Shown: positions 36,476 to 50,850 of the stretch, one piece after another | Numbering within the stretch: position 1 is the first letter of the stretch | Layout of the letters: each line of letters begins with the position of its first letter | NCBI GenBank assembly: GCA_003024785.1 | Contig: PUQB01000226.1 | Span: 289,001-353,000 of the forward strand | Direction: 5' to 3' | DNA from: Selaginella tamariscina | Lineage: Eukaryota > Streptophyta > Lycopodiopsida > Selaginellales > Selaginellaceae | Length of the DNA: 64,000 nt | Made by a program: the position numbers and the translations under genes | The notes under the pieces: model-generated | Seen by the model: only the letters and a program-made list of their open reading frames with translations | What the model was told of the DNA's origin: nothing | The model's database searches: none

Positions 36476-36508
<33 letters not shown>

Positions 36509-37018
36509 TATTTTTAAGCTTTTCAATTAGTTAACTATTTTTCTGAACCTCAGCCAAGAAACAGAAATTTTTCCTCTGTTTCTTTATAATGCACACACAT
36601 ACACATGCACGCATACCATACGCACGCACAAGTTAGAAATAATAGCATAAAAAGGACTAAAGAAAAAATAAAGCACGTGTTCAAACTATATGAACCATTT
36701 AAAGACGTGTGATATTACCGTTTTAATGTGTGTGTGTGTGTGTGTGTATTATACAAGTCCATATATAATGCTGAAAGCTAAATTATTAAACCTCTCTCTC
36801 TAATTATTTAATTCTAACTATTATACAAGAACTCAGTGTATAAGTATAAGAGCTTTTATTTATATAAGTGTTTGTAAATTTAAACTGAAAGATTTGTTAA
36901 TTAAGTCGTTTGGAATTTAGAAATGGATCTTACCAAATAATACACACTCGTGTAAAAAGATTGAAAAAGGATTCAATCTTAATGAAACACTATTTATATA
37001 ATTAGGCACAATAAAGCG
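33810..37018. other. Unit 2 spacer, AT-rich, no gene
   Basis: Same layout as the unit 1 spacer. Differences: CCTCAGTTTCTTTATA at about 34366 lacks the about 20 bp (CCGAGAAACAGAATGTTTTC) found in units 1 and 5, the CA run at 35273-35308 is interrupted, and the distal repeat (36550-36790) carries GATATTACCGTTTTAATG, which unit 1 lacks there. Confidence 0.65.
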
Positions 37019-37837
37019 TGCACACAGACACACACAGAGCGTATACTGTACATGTAATTAATTAATAGTTACTATATTTATTTTGGTTAATGAGGTTTTG
37101 TAAAAAATATCAAGTAGCGTGATAATATAGAATATTTAAACAAGAGATGAGAATATTATATCATTACATACATACTGAAGATACTGAGTTATACATAGTC
37201 ATATTGTCCAGTAAACTTGGAGCCACATCAGTGGTGGGAAAACATTAAACAACCATCTGAGTCTGATATGCGTGTGTGACTTTTAATGACTTGTAGCGTG
37301 TAATGTCTCTCACTAAACCAGTTAGTCCAAGCTAATTCTGTTATTTAAGAGAGTAAATATGCATCTTGGGATTCATGATATGCAACATATTCAGGATATA
37401 ATTTTTAAGAAAAGTTTATATAACCAAGAGGTTTAACACTCATCGCGTTTTTTGGGGAATGCGGTTCAAGGGGAGAGTTCTGCAGAGTCGTCTAGTACTG
37501 GTTCAAGGGGAGAGTTCTGACGATTCTGAGTCAAGTTCAGCGGCGAGGAGCTATATGTGGACGTGCGTGAGTTGTTTACTTTGAGCCTGCCTTTAACAAC
37601 GTTTATGAGCACAAAGAAGAGGTGGAGTTGCCTTTGGAGCAGAACGCGATAGATGCAAACGGCCTTAGGACAGTATCTCTGGTTTTCGTTAAAGGGGGCA
37701 TGTTGATGGCAATGAATCCTACTTCGATCCAACATTAATGCTAGTAGTATTTTTGCATATTGATGGGAAGAACAACACAACAAATTCTTTACAAGCTGAC
37801 AACTCAAGTTTTCTTGCCTCTTCTACTTGCCTTAGAT

Positions 37838-40329
37838 TTACCCGGTAGACGACCGCTTGGATTTTCCTCTTCCACTTCCCACAGCACTTTTTCCACCTTT
37901 GGCATAGCAGAAAAGGCATTCGAAGTTGTGGTTGGGCTTGTACCTGTCCCCAGCGCAAGCCGTGTGTACCCAACACTTGCACCTATCGCACTGGACCCAG
38001 TTGTCCAGTTCTCCTTCCCCAAGGTAGCATTGATATTCTGAACATTCCACGCATGAATCCTGAAACTTAAAAACGTCAGTCTCCTATGAAACGAAACGAA
38101 ACAAGAGCAACCTTCTTTCCAGCCGGATTGTCCTTCTTCAGCAAGCTGCACCGTTCGTCGATGACCTTAAGTGCAGTGCAAAACTCAGCGAATGAAGAAA
38201 CAACCTCCTCGTACATCTTTCCACCTGTCGTATGCCCCGGGTTCTCACCATGAACGATCCAGGCCAAAAGCGTTCGCAACTTAACCCCTGGGATTCCTTT
38301 CTGCAGCTCAGTGTATAATCGAAGAGCCACTTCAGGAGTCTTGGTGTGAATCTTGACCGCGTTTGTTGCAACCGAAACCTGGATAACCACGACGAATTCC
38401 TCATCGACATAGTACAAGTCCACACCCCTGTGGTTGAACTCCTTCGGAACGACCAGAATTCTCTTGCTCGGATACTTCTCTAGTATCTCCCACGAGAACT
38501 TGCCAGTAACCACCACTTCCGGATCTATAACCAGCTGCCTTGTTCCCAAATTGAAGTGCGGGCGGTGTAGTGCTGCCGCCAAAATGGTAGCCATTTCTGC
38601 ATTCCAACCGATTCGGGCCATGTTGGTGTCTGACCGTACCCGGGATGTCCACTTCTGTATCTCGCTGAGAGCATCTGCATTTTCTTCCTGCTTCAATCTC
38701 TTGGCCAGGAGAGCCATAGTATAGGGCCTTAGAACTGGTACCAGGCACCTCCCGTGACCACCTGGACTTCGGTAAAAGCACCTCGTGTCTAAAACCTGGG
38801 ACAGCTTCCAGATCTCCTCCCCAAAGAGAGCCTTCAGTAGCTGGTTCCTTCCAGCTTGATTGGGCTGACGAATGTACTTCCGCGTCGAGCGTGTGTACCG
38901 TTTCAGGTCCCCTGTTACTTCTTCAATCGCTTTGGTTCTGGCGAAGAGATACTTGTGTACCAGCCTAGGCACGAAACCAGATGTACCAGTACAAGTCAAT
39001 AAGCTCCTCATCAGAGAGCTTTATCCCCCAGTGGTCCAGGTACTGGAAAAGTTCACGGGCCTAACACAAAAGTAAGTTCAGTAACAAAAAAAACAACTGC
39101 ATCACCTCATATCCGCCGCATATGAACAGATCGACCGGCCGTTTGTCGTGTCTGAGGTCGCTCCTGATTGTGCTCCTCACCGAAACACAGACAAAAAGAG
39201 TGCAGCATTGTTGCAGACCCCACACTTTATCCCTGGCATAGCTACGAAGTGCTACCGAAGGCTTCCGGATTCCTGCAGTGTCGTCATCGTCATCCAGATC
39301 AGTGGCGTTCGCATCGTCAACAACCACATAGATGCGATCACGTATGGACCTGCTTCCCATAAACAACTCCAAGTGGGCAAATGTCTCGGCAGCCATGATA
39401 TCTTCCACGTCCTGCTTGTCGTCAATATAAGCCAGGAGTAGACTATTTCTCATCTCCAGAAAAGGATCGTGGACAAACTGCGCACAATCGACGAAGACAA
39501 TTCGGCGGAAACTGTCCTGAACCTCAGCATCTTCCTGCTCAGCATTTTCCTGCTCTACGACCGAGTTTTCCTGTGATCCGTCATCCTCATCTATGGTGTC
39601 CTCCACGGCGTCCTCTTCTTGTGACACCATCTCCTCTTCACCGAATTTCTTGATAGAAAGTACTGGGTGCTTCTGCCGAGCCTTTGCAAACTTCTGGTGC
39701 AGGTCGACAACAGCAGCCATGACAGAAGTCGTTTTTCCCGAGCCTGCAGTGCCAGTAATCACTCCAAAAGAGGGCCCATCCGTTCTCCTGGGTTCACCAT
39801 CCTGAGGAAGGAGGCTCTCCAAAATGAAGCTTTTCACGGAAGGAGCGAGAGCACGACCCATGAAGTCAAATGTACGCTTATTACCTACGAAGAACAAAAA
39901 GAAAATTGAGCGAGCTTGATTATAACTATGGTGCATACCTATCTAGAGACAGCACAGGCGAGGAACAGCGCTGTAGAATTGTTTCATGTTCCCAAGCTCA
40001 AGAGGTCCATTGAGCCATTATCTTGTTGTGAACGGATTCCGCGAGATCACAAAGTCGTATCTTTGTAGCTTAGCTGCAGCGAAATGGAGTATTAGATGCT
40101 TGGAAATCTGAATCGGCATACCTCTTAGAGTACGATCTCGAAGCTGCTCTAGCTCGATGGCCGCCCCAAAGCTCAAACCCAACTTGCACCAGTCATCCCT
40201 GTTGAGAGTGAGGAATGCCCGACCGCTGATCTTGTGCAGGCTCGTCGCACTCGCGATTTCGCCATCGAAGCCGGGGAATTCTTTCTCCAGAAACCGCCCT
40301 AGCTCGCTGTAGCTGAGCGATTCCTCCAT
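37838..40329 (-). pseudogene. Array gene copy 3: SAM/NTPase/CR-like nuclease/PHD, several breaks
   Basis: Exons are 40122-40329, 39939-40073, 39106-39884, 38112-39060 and 37838-38059. Exon 2 is 135 instead of 137 nt, with a cluster of small indels (near 39940, 39957, 40010 and 40047). The 5' end of exon 3 has lost one base at the acceptor (779 nt), and exon 4 has gained one near 38981 (ACCAGATGTACC). The nuclease-like region and PHD finger stay open downstream of that point. Because of the exon 2 cluster, the SAM header cannot be joined in frame to the NTPase. Confidence 0.82.
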
Positions 40330-41788
40330 GGTTACCCTAAACCCGGCGGTTTACACACGTATTAACTATATTATCCATAGAATATAATTTCAATTATTTT
40401 CTTGCATTTGGTGATTATGTCCTCATTTATAACAAAAATAATAACAATTCAAAATCTGACAAGTTAATAAACATTAAAGTTAAAAAAATATACAATTTAA
40501 ATCTTGTTAAACACAAGACAGTAAAAGAAAATTAATTCTGGGGCTTACTTAAATAAGATTAATAAATCAGTCAAATATATTTTTATAGACATATAAATTA
40601 TGACTTAACGTTTAATATTAAATTTCATTGTTATTATTGCAAAATTAGTAAAAATATATAGGTGTATATATATATATATCCTAACATACATACATACATA
40701 CATGTGTGTGTGTATATATACGTATATGTATATGTATCTGTATATTATATGTATGTATATATATACATATATATATATAGATACACACACACACACACAA
40801 ATAGAAAACGGTATATATACACGTCTTTAAATGGTTTTCGTATACCAACCATGCCAATATACATTTATACATGATATTTTCTAAACCTCAGTTTCTTTAT
40901 AACACACACACATACACATGTCACGCACACATACCCATACGCACGCACAAGTTAGAAATAATATCATAAAAGGGACTAAAGAAATAAACAAAACACGTGT
41001 TCAAACTATTGATATTACCGTTTTAATGTGTGTAAATTAAATTATTAAACCTCTCTCTTGTTTATGTTTTTATGTGTTTTATAAAAAAAAATTAAAAGGA
41101 CAAATTTATGACTTGCTCAAGGGGCATTTTTATAATTTTTAAAATTATAAGGGCATTTTTATAATTATATGAAAGTTTAGGAGTAATTTGGTAAGTTCTA
41201 TTAGATTTCACAAGGTGAATATATTATTATTATGTTTGTCAGTACATATTTTCCTTCATATTACTTTGTTTTTCATTAGATTTATGGCATAAATCTTTTA
41301 TTTTAGGTTTTACAACATAAATCTTTTATTCTAATGTTTATATATTGTTGACTGCTATGTATGTAGCTATTTAATTATGTTGCTAACTGCTATGTATATA
41401 GCTATTTAGTTATATTATTCTCAAGCAATTTCATTAAACTGTAGATGCGTACGAGTGTTACATTTTCTATGTACATATGCTTTACATGACTTAGTTAACA
41501 CACACAAAAGTTAAAATTATGACATTGTATGTGCACACATACATGTTAAAATTGTGACATTGTACATGCACATAATCATAACAAACTCTTTATACTTTAT
41601 TAATGTGAATTTGAATTGAATTTTTTAAATTAAAAATAATTTTCTTTAAAAATACAAATGTTGTATACATTTGTATATTTATCATATAAATGTGTATATA
41701 ATATATGAGAGAGTAGAGACTTGCGGCTGACCCTAAACATTCAATATTAGAGGATTTTATATAATGTGATTTTAACTTATTACTGTGC

Positions 41789-41833
<45 letters not shown>

Positions 41834-42986
41834 ATGTCAAATTCGATTAAAGTAGTTATACTACATAGATATTAGTTGTACAATGTCTTCTCCTTCTTAT
41901 TTAATAAATAAATAAACTGTTAATTATTTAATTAGTCAAGTGCGTAAATGTATTAAAATAAGAACACTTTATATATATATATATACATAATATAATATAG
42001 TGTGTTCTTTTTTTAAAACATTTACAAAGGTCTATTATTAATATAGTTCATCACACACTTTTTTACATAATTAATACCTTAATTTATTATTTATATTATT
42101 AATTAATTAATGATTTATTTATTAGTCTCAAAAGTAAAATAAGTGAGAAAATATCTAAACATGTAATAGATTTATGTAATTAAAATCAAATTCAATACGG
42201 ACAAGTATTAATATGTATTTTGTGTGTGTTGAATTTGATTTCAATTACATAAATATTTGTAACTGCATACCAGAACATGAAATATATGTATCAATAATAT
42301 AAATAAACGAAATAATCATACATATATGTGTGTGTCATTAATTATACACATGCACTTTATACTTTTTACATTTGAAACACCCGTGATACAGCACAAACAC
42401 AAAGTATAAAGGTTTATATTAATGTAGTTTGTCGTATACATATACACACAAAATGAGACATAAATACACACGTGTGTTTTTTCTTTACAAAATTAACAGT
42501 TTAATAAATTATTTATATTTAATAGCTGACTAATGATTTATTTATTTATTAATCAAACAAACCAGAAAAACACTAAACAATATATTTATGTAATTGAAAT
42601 CATATTTAACACACTGTACACACAAGTATATTTTTGTGTATTGAATTTGATTGCAGCTACACATATGGTTAATTTAATTTCAATTACATAAATATTACAT
42701 CTTCAATGTATTTTCCTCGCTTGTTTACTTTCAAAATTAATAAATAAATAAATCATTAATTAATTATTAAATATGAATAATGAATTGAATGTAACAAAAA
42801 CCATACACACACCTGTGTTTAATGTGTTTATGTCTTTCTTTGTGTGTACATGTGTATGATAATTTACATTAATAACAAAACTTTTATACATCGCATTCGT
42901 GTCACACAGTTAAAAGATCTGGATGTAAGAATTTGTTTATAGTGCTTCTTTATATAAATGAATAGAACATTTATATTATATAAATG

Positions 42987-43019
<33 letters not shown>

Positions 43020-43529
43020 TATTTTTAAGCTTTTCAATTAGTTAACTATTTTTCTGAACCTCAGCCAAGAAACAGAAATTTTTCCTCTGTTTCTTTATAA
43101 TGCACACACATACACATGCACGCATACCATACGCACGCACAAGTTAGAAATAATAGCATAAAAAGGACTAAAGAAAAAATAAAGCACGTGTTCAAACTAT
43201 ATGAACCATTTAAAGACGTGTGATATTACCGTTTTAATGTGTGTGTGTGTGTGTGTATATACAAGTCCATATATAATGCTGAAAGCTAAATTATTAAACT
43301 CTCTCTCTAATTATTTAATTCTAACTATTATACAACAAGAACTCAGTGTATAAGTATAAGAGCTTTTATTTATAAAGTGTTTGTAAATGTTAAACTGAAA
43401 GATTTGTTAATTAAGTCGTTTGGAATTTAGAAATGGATCTTACCAAATAATACACACTCGTGTAAAAAGATTGAAAAAAGGATTCAATCTTAATGAAACA
43501 CTATTTATATAATTAGGCACAATAAAGCG
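40330..43529. other. Unit 3 spacer, AT-rich, no gene
   Basis: Same layout as the unit 2 spacer, with a longer CA run at 41791-41831 and a shortened left hairpin arm near 41961. I see no coding or RNA gene. Confidence 0.65.
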
Positions 43530-44332
43530 TGCACACAGACACACACAGAGCGTATACTGTACATGTAATTAATTAATAGTTACTATATTTATTTTGGTTA
43601 ATGAGGTTTTGTAAAAAATATCAAGTAGCGTGATAATATAGAATATTTAAACAAGAGATGAGAATATTATATCATTACATACATACTGAAGATACTGAGT
43701 TATACATAGTCATATTGTCCAGTAAGGAGCCACATCAGTGGTGGGAAAACATTAAACAACCATCTGAGTCTGATATGCGTGTGTGACTTTTAATGACTTG
43801 TAGCGTGTAATGTCTCTCACTAAACCAGTTAGTCCAAGCTAATTCTGTTATTTAAGAGAGTAAATATGCATCTTGGGATTCATGATATGCAACATATTCA
43901 GGATATAATTTTTAAGAAAAGTTTATATAACCAAGAGGTTTAACACTCGGTTTTGGGGAATGCGGTTCAAGGGGAGAGTTCTGCAGAGTCGTCTAGTACT
44001 GGTTCAAGGGGAGAGTTCTGACGATTCTGAGTCAAGTTCAGCGGCGAGGAGCTATATGTGGACGTGCGTGAGTTGTTTACTTTGAGCCTGCCTTTAACAA
44101 CGTTTATGAGCACAAAGAAGAGGTGGAGTTGCCTTTGGAGCACGCGATAGATGCAAACGGCCTTAGGACAGTATCTCTGGTTTTCGTTAAAGGGGGCATG
44201 TTGATGGCAATGAACATCCTTCGATCCAACATTAATGCTAGTAGTATTTTTGCATATTGATGGGAAGAACAACAACAAATTCTTTACAAGCTGACAACTC
44301 AAGTTTTCTTGCCTCTTCTACTTGCCTTAGAT

Positions 44333-46830
44333 TTACCCGGTAGACGACCGCTTGGATTTTCCTCTTCCACTTCCCACAGCACTTTTTCCACCCTTGGCAT
44401 AGCAGAAAAGGCATTCGAAGTTGTGGTTGGGCTTGTACCTGTCCCCAGCGCAAGCCGTGTGTACCCAACACTTGCACCTATCGCACTGGACCCAGTTGTC
44501 CAGTTCTCCTTCCCCAAGGTAGCATTGATATTCTGAACATTCCACGCATGAATCCTGAAACTTAAAAACGTCAGTCTCCTATGAAACGAAACGAAACAAG
44601 AGCAACCTTCTTTCCAGCCGGATTGTCCTTCTTCAGCAAGCTGCACCGTTCGTCGATGACCTTAAGTGCAGTGCAAAACTCAGCGAATGAAGAAACAACC
44701 TCCTCGTACATCTTTCCACCTGTCGTATGCCCCGGGTTCTCACCATGAACGATCCAGGCCAAAAGCGTTCGCAACTTAACCCCTGGGATTCCTTTCTGCA
44801 GCTCAGTGTATAATCGACGAGCCACTTCAGGAGTCTTGGTGTGAATCTTGACCGCGTTTGTTGCAACCGAAACCTGGATAACCACGACGAATTCCTCATC
44901 GACATAGTACAAGTCCACACCCCTGTGGTTGAACTCCTTCGGAACGACCAGAATTCTCTTGCTCGGATACTTCTCTAGTATCTCCCACGAGAACTTGCCA
45001 GTAACCACCACTTCCGGATCTATAACCAGCTGCCTTGTTCCCAAATTGAAGTGCGGGCGGTGTAGTGCTGCCGCCAAAATGGTAGCCATTTCTGCATTCC
45101 AACCGATTCGGGCCATGTTGGTGTCTGACCGTACCCGGGATGTCCACTTCTGTATCTCGCTGAGAGCATCTGCATTTTCTTCCTGCTTCAATCTCTTGGC
45201 CAGGAGAGCCATAGTATAGGGCCTTAGAACTGGTACCAGGCACCTCCCGTGACCACCTGGACTTCGGTAAAAGCACCTCGTGTCTAAAACCTGGGACAGC
45301 TTCCAGATCTCCTCCCCAAAGAGAGCCTTCAGTAGCTGGTTCCTTCCAGCTTGATTGGGCTGACGAATGTACTTCCGCGTCGAGCGTGTGTACCGTTTCA
45401 GGTCCCCTGTTACTTCTTCAATCGCTTTGGTTCTGGCGAAGAGATACTTGTGTACCAGCCTAGGCACGAAACCAGTGTACCAGTACAAGTCAATAAGCTC
45501 CTCATCAGAGAGCTTTATCCCCCAGTGGTCCAGGTACTGGAAAAGTTCACGGGCCTAACACAAAAGTAAGTTCAGTAACAAAAAAAACAACTGCATCACC
45601 TCATATCCGCCGCATATGAACAGATCGACCGGCCGTTTGTCGTGTCTGAGGTCGCTCCTGATTGTGCTCCTCACCGAAACACAGACAAAAAGAGTGCAGC
45701 ATTGTTGCAGACCCCACACTTTATCCCTGGCATAGCTACGAAGTGCTACCGAAGGCTTCCGGATTCCTGCAGTGTCGTCATCGTCATCCAGATCAGTGGC
45801 GTTCGCATCGTCAACAACCACATAGATGCGATCACGTATGGACCTGCTTCCCATAAACAACTCCAAGTGGGCAAATGTCTCGGCAGCCATGATATCTTCC
45901 ACGTCCTGCTTGTCGTCAATATAAGCCAGGAGTAGACTATTTCTCATCTCCAGAAAAGGATCGTGGACAAACTGCGCACAATCGACGAAGACAATTCGGC
46001 GGAAACTGTCCTGAACCTCAGCATCTTCCTGCTCAGCATTTTCCTGCTCTACGACCGAGTTTTCCTGTGATCCGTCATCCTCATCTATGGTGTCCTCCAC
46101 GGCGTCCTCTTCTTGTGACACCATCTCCTCTTCACCGAATTTCTTGATAGAAAGTACTGGGTGCTTCTGCCGAGCCTTTGCAAACTTCTGGTGCAGGTCG
46201 ACAACAGCAGCCATGACAGAAGTCGTTTTTCCCGAGCCTGCAGTGCCAGTAATCACTCCAAAAGAGGGCCCATCCGTTCTCCTGGGTTCACCATCCTGAG
46301 GAAGGAGGCTCTCCAAAATGAAGCTTTTCACGGAAGGAGCGAGAGCACGACCCATGAAGTCAAATGTACGCTTATTAACCTAACGAAGAACAAAACAGAA
46401 AATTGAGCGAGCTTGATGTAAAAACTATGGTGCATACCTCATATAGAGACAGCACAGGACGAGGAACAGCGCTGTAGAATTGTTTCATGTTCCCAAGCTC
46501 AAGAGGTCCATGAGCCATTATCTTGTTGTGAACGGATTCCGCGAGACTCACAAAGTCGTATCTTTGTAGCTTAGCTGCAGCGAAATGGAGTATTAGATGC
46601 TTGGAAATCTGAATCGGCATACCTCTTAGAGTACGATCTCGAAGCTGCTCTAGCTCGATGGCCGCCCCAAAGCTCAAACCCAACTTGCACCAGTCATCCC
46701 TGTTGAGAGTGAGGAATGCCCGACCGCTGATCTTGTGCAGGCTCGTCGCACTCGCGATTTCGCCATCGAAGCCGGGGAATTCTTTCTCCAGAAACCGCCC
46801 TAGCTCGCTGTAGCTGAGCGATTCCTCCAT
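44333..46830 (-). CDS. Array gene copy 4 (intact): SAM header, P-loop NTPase, CR-like nuclease domain, PHD finger
   Basis: Five exons join in frame through four GT-AG introns: 46623-46830, 46438-46574, 45600-46379, 44607-45554 and 44333-44554 (introns 48, 58, 45 and 52 bp), giving 2295 nt and 764 residues. Residues about 5-66 fit a SAM-like fold (HKISGRAFLTLNRDDWCKLG). The NTPase has Walker A GTAGSGKT at about 160-167, an acidic linker, and IYVVVDDAN as a candidate Walker B. Residues about 560-660 carry GVDLYYVDEEFVVVIQVSVA then KIH, i.e. D589-x12-Q602-V-S with His 613, which resembles the restriction-endonuclease-like domain of Crinkler/RHS-type proteins. The C-terminus is a PHD finger: C694, C697, C715, C718, H723, C726, C739, C742, then a short basic tail. 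The ATG context (ACCATGG) is good and there is no signal peptide, so a nuclear or cytosolic site is likely. Family assignment is inference from motifs; a plant NTPase of unknown family is the alternative. Confidence 0.8.
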
Positions 46831-48286
46831 GGTTACCCTAAACCGGCGGTTTACACACGTATTAACTATATTATCCATAGAATATAATTTCAATTATTTT
46901 CTTGCATTTGGTGATTATGTCCTCATTTATAACAAAAATAATAACAATTCAAAATCTGACAAGTTAATAAACATTAAAGTTAAAAAAATATACAATTTAA
47001 ATCTTGTTAAACACAAGACAGTAAAAGAAAATTAATTCTGGGGCTTACTTAAATAAGATTAATAAATCAGTCAAATATATTTTTATAGACATATAAATTA
47101 TGACTTAACGTTTAATATTAAATTTCATTGTTATTATTGCAAAATTAGTAAAAATATATAGGTGTATATATATATATATCCTAACATACATACATACATA
47201 CATGTGTGTGTGTATATATACGTATATGTATATGTATCTGTATATTATATGTATGTATATATATACATATATATATATGATACACACACACACACACAAA
47301 TAGAAAACGGTATATATACACGTCTTTAAATGGTTTTCGTATACCAACCATGCCAATATACATTTATACATGATATTTTCTAAACCTCAGTTTTTCTTTA
47401 TAACACACACACATACACATGTCACGCACACATACCCATACGCACGCACAAGTTAGAAATAATATCATAAAAGGGACTAAAGAAATAAACAAAACACGTG
47501 TTCAAACTATTGATATTACCGTTTTAATGTGTGTAAATTAAATTATTAAACCTCTCTCTTGTTTATGTTTTTATGTGTTTTATAAAAAAAATTAAAAGGA
47601 CAAATTTATGACTTGCTCAAGGGGCATTTTTATAATTTTTAAAATTATAAGGGCATTTTTATAATTATATGAAAGTTTAGGAGTAATTTGGTAAGTTCTA
47701 TTAGATTTCACAAGGTGAATATATTATTATTATGTTTGTCAGTACATATTTTCCTTCATATTACTTTGTTTTTCATTAGATTTTATGGCATAAATCTTTT
47801 ATTTTAGGTTTTACAACATAAATCTTTTATTCTAATGTTTATATATTGTTGACTGCTATGTATGTAGCTATTTAATTATGTTGCTAACTGCTATGTATAT
47901 AGCTATTTAGTTATATTATTCTCAAGCAATTTCATTAAACTGTAGATGCGTACGAGTGTTACATTTTCTATGTACATATGCTTTACATGACTTAGTTAAC
48001 ACACAAAAGTTAAAATTATGACATTGTATGTGCACACATACATGTTAAAATTGTGACATTGTACATGCACATAATCATAACAAACTCTTTATACTTTATT
48101 AATGTGAATTTGAATTGAATTTTTTAAATTAAAAATAATTTTCTTTAAAAATACAAATGTTGTATACATTTGTATATTTATCATATAAATGTGTATATAA
48201 TATATGAGAGAGTAGAGACTTGCGGCTGACCCTAAACATTCAATATTAGAGGATTTATATAATGTGATTTTAACTTATTACTGTGC

Positions 48287-48328
<42 letters not shown>

Positions 48329-49498
48329 ACCACGTATGTCAAATTCGATTAAAGTAGTTATACTACATAGATATTAGTTGTACAATGTCTTCTCCTTCTT
48401 ATTTAATAAATAAATAAACTGTTAATTATTTAATTAGTCAAGTGCGTAAATGTATTAAAATAAGAACACACTTTATATATATATATATATACATAATATA
48501 ATATAGTGTGTTCTTTTTTTAAAACATTTACAAAGGTCTATTATTAATATAGTTCATCACACACTTTTTTTACATAATTAATACCTTAATTTATTATTTA
48601 TATTATTAATTAATTAATGATTTTTATTAGTCTCAAAAGTAAAATAAGTGAGAAAATATCTTAAACATGTAATAGATTTATGTAATTAAAATCAAATTCA
48701 ATACGGACAAGTATTAATATGTATTTTGTGTGTGTTGAATTTGATTTCAATTACATAAATATTTGTAACTGCATACCAGAACATGAAATATATGTATCAA
48801 TAATATAAATAAACGAAATAATCATACATATATGTGTGTGTCATTATAATTATACACATGCACTTTATACTTTTACATTTGAAACACCCGTGATACAGCA
48901 CAAACACAAAGTATAAAGGTTTATTATTAATGTAGTTTGTCGTATACATATACACACAAAATGAGACATAAAACACACGTGTGTTTTTTCTTTACAAAAT
49001 TAACAGTTTAATAAATTATTTATATTTAATAGCTGACTAATGATTTATTTATTTATTAATCAAACAAACCAGAAAAATACACTAAACAATATATTTATGT
49101 AATTGAAATCATATTTAACACACTGTACACACAAGTATATTTTTGTGTATTGAATTTGATTGCAGCTACACATATGGTTAATTTAATTTCAATTACATAA
49201 ATATTACATCTTCAATGTATTTTCCTCGCTTGTTTACTTTCAAAATTAATAAATAAATAAATCATTAATTAATTATTAAATATGAATAATGAATTGAATG
49301 TAACAAAAACCATACACACACCTGTGTTTAATGTGTTTATGTCTTTCTTTGTGTGTACATGTGTATGATAATTTACATTAATAACAAAACTTTTATACAT
49401 CGCATTCGTGTCACACAGTTAAAAGATCTGGATGTAAGAATTTGTTTATAGTGCTTCTTTATATAAATGAATAGAACATTTATATTATATTATAAATG

Positions 49499-49531
<33 letters not shown>

Positions 49532-50042
49532 TATTTTTAAGCTTTTCAATTAGTTAACTATTTTTCTGAACCTCAGCCAAGAAACAGAAATTTTTCCTCT
49601 GTTTCTTTATAATGCACACACATACACATGCACGCATACCATACGCACGCACAAGTTAGAAATAATAGCATAAAAAGGACTAAAGAAAAAATAAAGCACG
49701 TGTTCAAACTATATGAACCATTTAAAGACGTGTGATATTACCGTTTTAATGTGTGTGTGTGTGTGTGTGTATTATACAAGTCCATATATAATGCTGAAAG
49801 CTAAATTATTAAACCTCTCTCTCTAATTATTTAATTCTAACTATTATACAAGAACTCAGTGTATAAGTATAAGAGCTTTTATTTATATAAGTGTTTGTAA
49901 ATGTTAAACTGAAAGATTTGTTAATTAAGTCGTTTGGAATTTAGAAATGGATCTTACCAAATAATACACACTCGTGTAAAAAGATTGAAAAAGGATTCAA
50001 TCTTAATGAAACACTATTTATATAATTAGGCACAATAAAGCG
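46831..50042. other. Unit 4 spacer, AT-rich, no gene
   Basis: Same layout as units 2 and 3, with the CA run at 48291-48332 and the hairpin near 48464-48514. In this unit one C is lost from the telo-box-like motif next to the start codon. Confidence 0.65.
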
Positions 50043-50850
50043 TGCACACAGACACACACAGAGCGTATACTGTACATGTAATTAATTAATAGTTACTATA
50101 TTTATTTTGGTTAATGAGGTTTTGTAAAAATATCAAGTAGCGTGATAATATAGAATATTTAAACAAGAGATGAGATATTATATCATTACATACATACTGA
50201 AGATACTGAGTTATACATAGTCATATTGTCCAGTAAACTTGGAGCCACATCAGTGGTGGGAAAACATTAAACAACCATCTGAGTCTGATATGCGTGTGTG
50301 ACTTTTAATGACTTGTAGCGTGTAATGTCTCTCACTAAACCAGTTAGTCCAAGCTAATTCTGTTATTTAAGAGAGTAAATATGCATCTTGGGATTCATGA
50401 TATGCAACATATTCAGGATATAATTTTTAAGAAAAGTTTATATAACCAAGAGGTTTAACACTCGGTTTTGGGGAATGCGGTTCAAGGGGAGAGTTCTGCA
50501 GAGTCGTCTAGTACTGGTTCAAGGGGAGAGTTCTGACGATTCTGAGTCAAGTTCAGCGGCGAGGAGCTATATGTGGACGTGCGTGAGTTGTTTACTTTGA
50601 GCCTGCCTTTAACAACGTTTATGAGCACAAAGAAGAGGTGGAGTTGCCTTTGGAGCAGAACGCGATAGATGCAAACGGCCTTAGGACAGTATCTCTGGTT
50701 TTCGTTAAAGGGGGCATGTTGATGGCAATGAACATCCTTCGATCCAACATTAATGCTAGTAGTATTTTTGCATATTGATGGGAAGAACAACAACAAATTC
50801 TTTACAAGCTGACAACTCAAGTTTTCTTGCCTCTTCTACTTGCCTTAGAT

